In this document: in pieces, positions 1 through 5,485 of the stretch | Layout: every line of letters starts with the position of its first letter | Position numbering within the stretch: the first letter of the stretch is position 1 | Translations under genes and position numbers: made by a program | Assembly (NCBI GenBank): GCA_013139435.1 | Contig: WTAW01000403.1 | Span: 1-6,685 of the forward strand | From: Candidatus Aminicenantota bacterium | GTDB lineage: Bacteria; Acidobacteriota; Aminicenantia; Aminicenantales; Aminicenantaceae | Length of the DNA: 6,685 bases | Direction of reading: 5' to 3' | The notes under the pieces: generated by a model | Seen by the model: the letters and a program-made list of their open reading frames with translations, nothing else | What the model was told of the DNA's origin: nothing | The model's database searches: none

Positions 1-174
1 GGTTAAATACACAAGATAATCTCCGTATGTGCGAAACCAATGGGATGATTCCGTGTAGGTCTTTTCATCTGAATGCGCCTCATCCCCGGCGAAAAGCCAA
101 GACAAAGGGATAACCATCACGAAAAAAAACACACAAATAATTCTTTGATAATTCTTAGTATTTTGAAAGTTCAA
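1..174 (-). CDS. Secreted protein of unknown function, N-terminal part only (runs off left edge)
   Basis: The minus-strand frame is open from position 174 to the window edge and gives 58 residues. I chose the TTG at 174-172 because GAGG (184-181) sits six bases upstream; an internal ATG at 117-115 would begin in the middle of the hydrophobic stretch and destroy the signal. The protein starts with a polar segment carrying K7 and R11, then a hydrophobic core at about residues 12-28 (ICVFFFVMVIPLSWLF). A plausible signal peptidase I site follows A29, before GDEAHSDEK. The mature part begins acidic and polar and then becomes aromatic-rich (HWFRTYGDYLVYL). The visible part is too short to assign a family. 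It is transcribed away from the reductase remnant at 287-662. Seen: signal peptide, ribosome site, open frame. Inferred: export to the periplasm or beyond. It could be a membrane-anchored protein if the signal is not cleaved. Confidence 0.68.
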   Translation of the reverse strand, partial: MNFQNTKNYQRIICVFFFVMVIPLSWLFAGDEAHSDEKTYTESSHWFRTYGDYLVYLT

Positions 175-180
175 TCTCTT

Positions 181-184
181 CCTC
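181..184 (-). promoter_or_regulatory. Ribosome binding site deciding the TTG start of the left-edge gene
   Basis: GAGG on the minus strand lies six bases before TTG 174-172. It selects that TTG over the internal ATG at 117-115, which lacks a comparable purine motif and would cut into the signal peptide core. Confidence 0.55.
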
Positions 185-218
185 GTATTTTCAGCACTGG
201 GGGCATAGGTTAAGCATC

Positions 219-247
219 CTTACCTTGGTCGGAGAATCACCTATTAT
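219..247 (+). promoter_or_regulatory. Weak promoter candidate upstream of the reductase remnant
   Basis: TATTAT at 242-247 differs from the -10 consensus at one base. Seventeen bases upstream is CTTACC (219-224), a poor -35. It lies about 40 bases before the ATG at 287 in the divergent gap. A heptamer, TTTAGTC, occurs twice just downstream (251-257 and 263-269, 12 bases apart). Both signals may be chance in AT-rich DNA. Confidence 0.2.
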
Positions 248-286
248 ACCTTTAGTCGTAATTTTAGTCTGAATTATTCATAAAAA

Positions 287-662
287 ATGGGTGATCACGC
301 TTTAGCCAAATCCAGTAGGAATTTTATCAAAAACGGATTCACAGGTCTTGCCGGGGCCATATTGGTTCCATCTGTATTTAAAAAGGGGGAAAACCGGAAT
401 GTTCTGCTCTCAGTGTGAAGAATGCCTGCTTCAGTGTTCGGCTGGCCTGAATATCCCAATCCTGATGCGCAGCTATATGTATGCCTTTGGCTATCACAGT
501 CCCTGGAAAGCCCGAGAAACTCTCGATCATATCAAACTTGCGAGTGTCCCATGTTTGAATTGTGAATCCTGCAGCGTAAAGTGTTCTTCAGGATTTGATA
601 TCAAGAGGAAAGCAACTGACATCGCAAGGATTTTAGACGTACCTAAAGAGTTCTTAGTCTGA
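287..662 (+). pseudogene. Remnant of a Tat-exported 4Fe-4S aldo/keto reductase: catalytic barrel deleted, ends out of frame
   Basis: Two pieces of one known gene type lie in different frames. The first frame (ATG 287, stop 416-418) begins with a Tat-like signal: the twin-arginine box is the variant SSRNFIK (SRRxFLK in the consensus), followed by the hydrophobic segment FTGLAGAILVPSVF. The second frame (open from about 306 to the TGA at 660-662) carries the Fe-S tail typical of predicted iron-sulfur aldo/keto reductases. It has two CxxCxxCxxxC motifs (FCSQCEECLLQC and PCLNCESCSVKC), separated by the conserved IPILMRSYMYAFGY segment, and ends in DVPKEFLV. The family normally has a barrel of roughly 280 residues between these parts (length from memory); here nothing of it remains. 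The second frame is +1 relative to the first, and the join falls in or near A5G5 at 380-389. Removing one base there would fuse signal and Fe-S tail into one small protein. I favour a decayed gene. A sequencing error over a real miniature Fe-S protein is the alternative. Confidence 0.72.
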
Positions 663-666
663 TTCG

Positions 667-3600
667 CTAAAACCTCCCAGGCTCCTTCCCTTTTGCCAGT
701 TTTGTCGCCATTTCGAGCGCTTGCTCGATGTTCAAAGCTTTTCCTTTAGCCTGCTCGGACTTGTAAGCCGTATCACCAAGTCCATCACGCACGATTGCTT
801 TCCATTTATCAAGGCTCGATGCGTCTGCAGGAGGCAAGGGGATTCCCAGTGTGGTACGCAGGGCTTCTGTTGCAGAAAAAAGTCGAGCGGCTTGGTCGTA
901 TTCAGACTGCGCTGCGGCCAAACTCGCGATCCCTTCCAAGTTTTCAGCGATCCCCTCTCGATGATCCAATTCTTCTTCGAGCTGTATGCTCTCAACAATA
1001 TGTTTTCTTGCAGACTCGTGGTTGCCTTGGGCGAGGTCACATTGCCCGAGCAACCTGAGCGCTTGCGCTTCAACAGCCTTAAAGCCAACTTCCCGGGACA
1101 TACCCAGGCATTCCTGGGCTAACGATGTCGCGCCTTTAATATCACCTTGATCAAGGGCCACTCTCCCGAGTCCGGCGAGGGCGATCGAGCCACAGCCTTT
1201 GTCTCCCATGGTTCGAAAACTCGCCAGCGCTTCTTCGTATAAGGTGCGAGCTTGTTTGGTGTTACCTTGAAATCGCTCCACTCGTCCCAAACCCCTGAGC
1301 TGAGTTGCGACACCGTGAAGGTCCTTCAAATCCTCATATATCTTGAGGCTTTCCCCATACATCTCTTTTGCTTTGTCATAATTCCCCACAACCACAGCGA
1401 TCTGGGCAAGATTCCACAGCGCTCCCGCGATTTCACGCTTATCCTGCACCTCTCTGAAAAGAGCTAGACTCTCTTCAAAAAGAGTGTTGGCCTCTTTAAA
1501 ATCGTAGGCCGACGCTGCACGGTGTGCCAGAGGGCCAAGCGCAGTTGCGATTCCTCGCTTATCCTCCACTTGTCGCCACAACTCCAGGCTTTCCGAGTGC
1601 ATCGCCTCGATCAATGCATCATCAGCGCCTAAAAATTCTTTCGCGAATGCCAACCCTCCAAGAGCTTTTGCTATTCCCACCTTGTAGCTGATCTCCCGGG
1701 CAATACCTATCGCCTGCTCATACATCTGCATGGCTTCACCCATATCAGAAAGGCGGGCCGCAAGCCATCCGGCACCGGTCAGGGCGTCCACTCGCTCATG
1801 AGTTTGAGTGTCGGTCAACGCAAGTACTTTCTGGAGCCATCTTCGGCCCTCACTAAAATACCCGTGCGTATCCCAAAACTGCGATAGCGCTCCTGCCATT
1901 CGCAAACCCGACAGTGCAGATTGTGCGCTGTCTTCACTTTTTTCCTCGGCCTTCTGTATAAACCACCCCAAGGCAGAGCGCAGATTGTTATGTTCCTCCT
2001 CCAGCCGTTCCAACCACACTTCCTGTTCCGGTCCCTTGAGCTGAGATTTGGCTTCCTCCGCCAAGTCAAGAAAATAATTGGCATGCCTCTCTCTGATACC
2101 CGCCTCTCGACCACTTTCCTTCAGCTTTTCTCCGGCGTATTCGCGAATCATCCCGAGCATGCTGAACCGCAACTCTTCCTCTCCACTTTCATCCTGCCGC
2201 AACAGGCTTTTATCCAGGAGGGAAGCAAGCCCCTCCATGACATCCATACCCCGTGCTTCCTCTGATCGTGAATCAGGATCGCTATCAAGAGGGCAGCACA
2301 CGGTTTCGGCCGCTAGAAAGGTGAAACCACCTGCAAACATAGATAGAGTCTGGACCAGCTTCTGCTCATTTTCGTCTAACAACTCGTAACTCCAATCCAT
2401 AGCAGAACGCAAAGTCCGATGACGTGCGGGTGCATCTCGAGGCCCGTGGGCCAGAATTCGCAGCGATGATTGCCCATTCGCCTCGATGAGACGCTTGAGC
2501 AACGCTTTTGGCGGAAACAGTTTGACCCGTGCCGCGGCCAATTCGATCGCCAACGGTAATCCATCCAACCGGGCACAAATCTTGGCCACCGATTGAGCGT
2601 TCTCATCCGTTATGGAAAAATCGGGTTTCACCGACTGTGCGCGCTGGGAGAACAATTCCACCGAAGGATTTCTTGTGAGCAAATCCACCGTAGTTCTATG
2701 GGATAAGTCAGGAAAAGCCAAGGGACGCACAAGAAACTCGTGTTCGCCCTTGACATGCAGCACCTCGCGACTGGTAATCAAAAATTTGATGAACAAGCAG
2801 GTTTCAAGAAGTTGCGCGATGTCTGAGGCTGCTTCACCCACGTGCTCGAAATTATCGAGGAACAACAACATTTTTTGATGCTGCAGAAATTCTCCCAAAG
2901 TTGCAAGAATGGGCTGGTTTCCCTGTTCATGTACGTCCAGCGTTTGGGCGATCGTGGGAGTGACGAGCATAGGATCTGTAATAGGAGCAAGGGGCACGAA
3001 AAAAATCCCATCTTTGAATTTATCGGAAAGCTCTGCAGCCAACTGCAGGCCGAGCCGGGTTTTGCCGATCCCTCCGGGTCCAGTTAACGTGAGTAAGCGT
3101 ACTTTAGCCTGAGACAGGAGATTCCGGGTAGAAACAAGGTCCTCATCCCGGCCGATGAAGCTAGTCGGCTGAATGGGCAAGTTGTTTGGATAGGCATCCG
3201 GGGATTTGAGAGAGGGAACGACATCTCCTGGAAAACTGATAAATGAGGTGTCGCCAGTCAAAGCAAGAAGGACTTCCTCTGCACTTTGAAATCGATTCTC
3301 TTTGTCTTTTTTAAGACATTTTAACACCAAATGGCTTACGCCCTCATCGATCTGATCATTGATCGTCTTCGGGTCTTGAGGAGATTCGTGTCTGTGCTGA
3401 TAAGCAACACTTAACGGGGTATCCCCCACAAATGGCACTTGGCCTGTTATCATTTCATACAGGATGACTCCCAGTGAATAGATGTCAGACCTCTGATCGA
3501 CGTCCTTCCCCACTACCTGCTCCGGAGACATATAATCAGGCGTCCCGATAATTACTCCTGCATCCGTGATTCCTTTTGCCCTCAATGAGCGAGCGATCCC

Positions 3601-4194
3601 AAAATCCATGATACGGGCATTCCCTTCCTTATCGATCATGATATTGCTGGGCTTTAGATCCCTGTGGACAACACCCATTCTATGTGCTTCGGATAATCCT
3701 TCACACACCTGTTTCGCTATCGAGATAATCAACTCTGTATCTAACCGCTTTTCTCTCTTTATAAGGCTCTTTAAATTCTCCCCAGACACATATTCCATAG
3801 TGATAAAATGGATCCCTTTTTCTTCTCCTAGATCGTACATCCCGCAGACATTCTTATGGCGGATCTTTCTGGCTGTTTTCAGCTCTCCTTTAAACCGTTC
3901 AATGATCTTTTTATCCGCAGCGATCTCGGCTTTTATGAGTTTTAACGCGACTTCCTCGTTGACCTTTGTGTCTTGGACCCGATAGACCCTTCCCATTCCG
4001 CCCTCACCTAACTCCTCGATGATCTCATATCTCCCGGCGATAGTGTTTCCTTTTGTCAATTCCTTAGTGGGGATCTCCAAGGTTTTGGTGTGGGAATGGA
4101 TATCCATTGAAACCGGCAGTTGAGTTCCGCATTCTTTACAGAATTTAGAATCCAATGGATTCCCTGAATTGCACTTCGGACAAAACGTTGCCAT
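667..4194 (-). CDS. Zinc ribbon - Ser/Thr protein kinase - STAND (NB-ARC) ATPase - TPR signalling protein
   Basis: This is a 1175-residue multidomain regulator. A zinc ribbon (C5xxC8, C19xxC22) opens the protein. A complete Hanks-type kinase spans about 55-310: glycine loop GEGGMGRVY at 63-71, catalytic K85 in VALK, likely helix-C E104, HRDLKPSN at 177-184, DFG at 197-199 and SPE at 223-225. Being an RD kinase, it probably needs activation-loop phosphorylation (T210 and T218 are candidates). At 341 the motif TSFIGRDEDL starts a STAND/NB-ARC ATPase like those of AfsR-type predicted ATPases: Walker A GPGGIGKT 372-379, Walker B LLFLDN 443-448, TSRE 474-477, GLPLA 545-549, and a winged-helix end MLGMIREYA 679-687. 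TPR-like repeats follow at about 800-1110. No transmembrane segment is seen, so it is probably cytoplasmic. The likely model is that a ligand bound by the TPRs drives ATP-dependent oligomerisation and kinase activation (inference). The start ATG is preceded by AAGGGA; a promoter-like site lies at 4219-4247. Substrates are unknown. Confidence 0.95.
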   Translation of the reverse strand: MATFCPKCNSGNPLDSKFCKECGTQLPVSMDIHSHTKTLEIPTKELTKGNTIAGRYEIIEELGEGGMGRVYRVQDTKVNEEVALKLIKAEIAADKKIIERFKGELKTARKIRHKNVCGMYDLGEEKGIHFITMEYVSGENLKSLIKREKRLDTELIISIAKQVCEGLSEAHRMGVVHRDLKPSNIMIDKEGNARIMDFGIARSLRAKGITDAGVIIGTPDYMSPEQVVGKDVDQRSDIYSLGVILYEMITGQVPFVGDTPLSVAYQHRHESPQDPKTINDQIDEGVSHLVLKCLKKDKENRFQSAEEVLLALTGDTSFISFPGDVVPSLKSPDAYPNNLPIQPTSFIGRDEDLVSTRNLLSQAKVRLLTLTGPGGIGKTRLGLQLAAELSDKFKDGIFFVPLAPITDPMLVTPTIAQTLDVHEQGNQPILATLGEFLQHQKMLLFLDNFEHVGEAASDIAQLLETCLFIKFLITSREVLHVKGEHEFLVRPLAFPDLSHRTTVDLLTRNPSVELFSQRAQSVKPDFSITDENAQSVAKICARLDGLPLAIELAAARVKLFPPKALLKRLIEANGQSSLRILAHGPRDAPARHRTLRSAMDWSYELLDENEQKLVQTLSMFAGGFTFLAAETVCCPLDSDPDSRSEEARGMDVMEGLASLLDKSLLRQDESGEEELRFSMLGMIREYAGEKLKESGREAGIRERHANYFLDLAEEAKSQLKGPEQEVWLERLEEEHNNLRSALGWFIQKAEEKSEDSAQSALSGLRMAGALSQFWDTHGYFSEGRRWLQKVLALTDTQTHERVDALTGAGWLAARLSDMGEAMQMYEQAIGIAREISYKVGIAKALGGLAFAKEFLGADDALIEAMHSESLELWRQVEDKRGIATALGPLAHRAASAYDFKEANTLFEESLALFREVQDKREIAGALWNLAQIAVVVGNYDKAKEMYGESLKIYEDLKDLHGVATQLRGLGRVERFQGNTKQARTLYEEALASFRTMGDKGCGSIALAGLGRVALDQGDIKGATSLAQECLGMSREVGFKAVEAQALRLLGQCDLAQGNHESARKHIVESIQLEEELDHREGIAENLEGIASLAAAQSEYDQAARLFSATEALRTTLGIPLPPADASSLDKWKAIVRDGLGDTAYKSEQAKGKALNIEQALEMATKLAKGKEPGRF
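865..1797 (-). repeat. TPR repeat array in the kinase-STAND protein (protein-level repeats)
   Basis: Residues about 800-1110 of the kinase contain helical repeats of about 40 residues. The phase is marked by similar blocks such as VGIAKALGGLA, RGIATALGPLA, REIAGALWNLA, HGVATQLRGLG and EGIAENLEGIA, alternating with helices such as YEEALASF and YGESLKIY. I count about seven to eight units. The DNA copies have diverged, so this is an old protein repeat rather than a recent tandem duplication. It is the likely ligand- or partner-binding surface. The array closes with a cap (FSATEALRTTLGIPLPP) that recurs at the end of this ATPase-TPR family. Confidence 0.8.
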
Positions 4195-4218
4195 TATTCC
4201 CTTAAGGTTGCTTCAAAC

Positions 4219-4247
4219 AGAGTACAGATTTGGAAGAAAAGAGTCAA
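4219..4247 (-). promoter_or_regulatory. Candidate sigma70-type promoter for the kinase gene
   Basis: On the minus strand TTGACT (4247-4242, five of six consensus bases) is followed after exactly 17 bases by TACTCT (4224-4219), which keeps the important first, second and last -10 positions. The start site would fall near 4212, giving a leader of about 18 bases before ATG 4194. It sits in the 77-base gap after the oxidoreductase gene, suggesting the kinase can be expressed alone. Predicted from sequence only. Confidence 0.4.
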
Positions 4248-4271
4248 ATAGAATGAAACATGTGCGCCCGA

Positions 4272-5372
4272 TCAGGCGATTTTAGGTGGCTGTTTTATAT
4301 TCTTATATTCCTTTAACAGGGATCCCATCAACTCTTTAACCGAGACGATCTTTTTTAACCTGTAAGCATTCGAACCGGCAAAAGCAAATCCACTCTTGAA
4401 ATTACCTCTCTGGGCATTGATCAACGCATGAGAGATGCAGAATGGAGTATTTTTTAAATCACATGTGATAATACAATGATAAGGACATTTAAAGGGCTTC
4501 TTCTTCCCCATGTTGATGTCATCGATGAAACGATTTCTGATCGCCCGTCCCGGCAACCCGACTGGACTTTTTATGATGACGATGTCTTCTTTTTTGGAAT
4601 CGATGTAGGCTTGCTTGAATGCTTCCGATGAATCACATTCAAACGTCGTGACAAAACGTGTCGCCATTTGAACGCCGGCCGCACCTAAACACAAGAAGTC
4701 GTGGATATCTTCACCTGTGTATATTCCGCCGGCAGGAATGATGGGGACGGTTTTTTGATGTCTTTCTTCAAATGTTTTTACCTCTTGAATGACCTCGGGA
4801 ACCAGGTTTTCTAAAGAATACTCAGGGGCGTCTAAATTCTCGGGTTTAAACCCAAGATGACCTCCTGCTTTGGGTCCTTCCACGACCAGCGCATCCGGGA
4901 GGCGATTAAATTTCTCCGACCATCTTCGACAGATGATCTTAGCTGCCCGTCCGGAGGCTACGATCGGAACCAGCTTCGTGACCTTATTGCCTTTCAAGAT
5001 CTTTGGAAGCTGAAGAGGAAGTCCTGCGCCAGAAAAAATAATATCGATCTTTTCTTCTGCGGCCGTCTTCACCAAATCTGAAAAATTCGAAAGAGCGACC
5101 ATGATGTTCACGCCCAAAATTCCTTTGGTCAATTCTCTGGCTTTTCTGATCTCTTTCTTTAAAGCCCGTTTATTGGCTTCCAGGTAATTCGAAAAATAAT
5201 CAGGCTCGCTCCTCCCGATCCCAGCAGTCGCTATAACGCCGATGCCGCCCTCGTTCGCTACAGCGGCAGCCAATCCTGATAAGGAGATCCCAATCCCCAT
5301 TCCGCCTTGAATGATGGGTATTTTCGCTTTTAAGTCTCCTATGATCAGTTCTTTAATATGTTTCGGGTTCAC
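4272..5372 (-). CDS. NAD(P)H-dependent flavin oxidoreductase, nitronate monooxygenase / FabK-like (YrpB) family
   Basis: The 366-residue protein is a TIM-barrel FMN enzyme of the 2-nitropropane dioxygenase family. Family marks are PIIQGGMGIGIS (19-30), GGIGVIATAGIG (42-53), LGVNIMVA (86-93), FSGAGLP (113-119), VEGPKAGGHLGF (164-175) with H172 at the position of the usual catalytic histidine, PIIPAGGI (210-217) and the phosphate-binding GAAGVQMATRF (230-240). A tail beyond the barrel has four cysteines (C296, C300, C304, C312), then SHALINAQRGN and GFAFAGSNAYR, a pattern I recall from a subgroup of these proteins. Nitronate oxidation or enoyl reduction are the known activities of relatives; the true substrate cannot be read here. 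There is no signal peptide, so it should be cytoplasmic. The start is GTG 5372-5370, chosen because GGAG lies six bases upstream; the overlapping ATG at 5374 runs straight into TGA in another frame. Family call is firm, substrate unknown. Confidence 0.92.
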   Translation of the reverse strand: MNPKHIKELIIGDLKAKIPIIQGGMGIGISLSGLAAAVANEGGIGVIATAGIGRSEPDYFSNYLEANKRALKKEIRKARELTKGILGVNIMVALSNFSDLVKTAAEEKIDIIFSGAGLPLQLPKILKGNKVTKLVPIVASGRAAKIICRRWSEKFNRLPDALVVEGPKAGGHLGFKPENLDAPEYSLENLVPEVIQEVKTFEERHQKTVPIIPAGGIYTGEDIHDFLCLGAAGVQMATRFVTTFECDSSEAFKQAYIDSKKEDIVIIKSPVGLPGRAIRNRFIDDINMGKKKPFKCPYHCIITCDLKNTPFCISHALINAQRGNFKSGFAFAGSNAYRLKKIVSVKELMGSLLKEYKNIKQPPKIA

Positions 5373-5378
5373 ATTTAT

Positions 5379-5382
5379 CTCC
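5379..5382 (-). promoter_or_regulatory. Ribosome binding site deciding the GTG start of the flavin oxidoreductase
   Basis: GGAG on the minus strand lies six bases before GTG 5372-5370. The ATGs at 5374 and 5400 are both out of frame with the protein, and the first methionine-like position compatible with the conserved N-terminus is this GTG. Confidence 0.6.
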
Positions 5383-5441
5383 AGGGGAGGTCTTTTTCAT
5401 GCCACAGGACCATTAATGAAACAACCTCTTCTTAAACCAGT

Positions 5442-5447
5442 ATTATA
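5442..5447 (-). promoter_or_regulatory. Possible -10 element (TATAAT) upstream of the flavin oxidoreductase
   Basis: A perfect TATAAT reads on the minus strand in the 113-base gap between the RTX gene and the oxidoreductase. No good -35 is found at 16-18 bases (TGTATT at 17 bases is poor) and there is no TG extension. The implied leader is about 60 bases. It would uncouple the oxidoreductase from the RTX gene, but AT-rich DNA yields such hexamers by chance. Confidence 0.3.
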
Positions 5448-5485
5448 TTGGGTTTGAACCTACAAATACAGAACTTTATTTTTTC

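Noticed and set aside
185..213. Minus-strand promoter for the left-edge gene (TTAACC, 17 bases, AAATAC)
   Set aside because: The -10 matches the consensus at only two positions, so the pairing rests on spacing alone.
264..662. Nine-base direct repeat TTAGTCTGA at 264-272 and 654-662 as a scar flanking the reductase remnant
   Set aside because: A match of this length is expected by chance between regions of this size, and the translated context of the first copy does not resemble the reductase C-terminus.
348..662. An intact 104-residue protein starting at TTG 348
   Set aside because: No ribosome site precedes this TTG, the first 17 residues do not look like the family, and the upstream frame holds the matching Tat signal, so a broken gene explains the data better.
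721..4000. Many open frames on the plus strand and other minus frames inside the kinase gene
   Set aside because: They overlap a gene with full domain support, lack recognisable motifs and ribosome sites, and have the low-complexity Ser/Leu/Arg-rich look of shadow translations.
4265..4278. CGCC/GGCG inverted repeat around the oxidoreductase stop as a terminator
   Set aside because: The stem is only four base pairs, the stop codon itself forms part of the loop and the sequence after it on the minus strand is not a proper T run.
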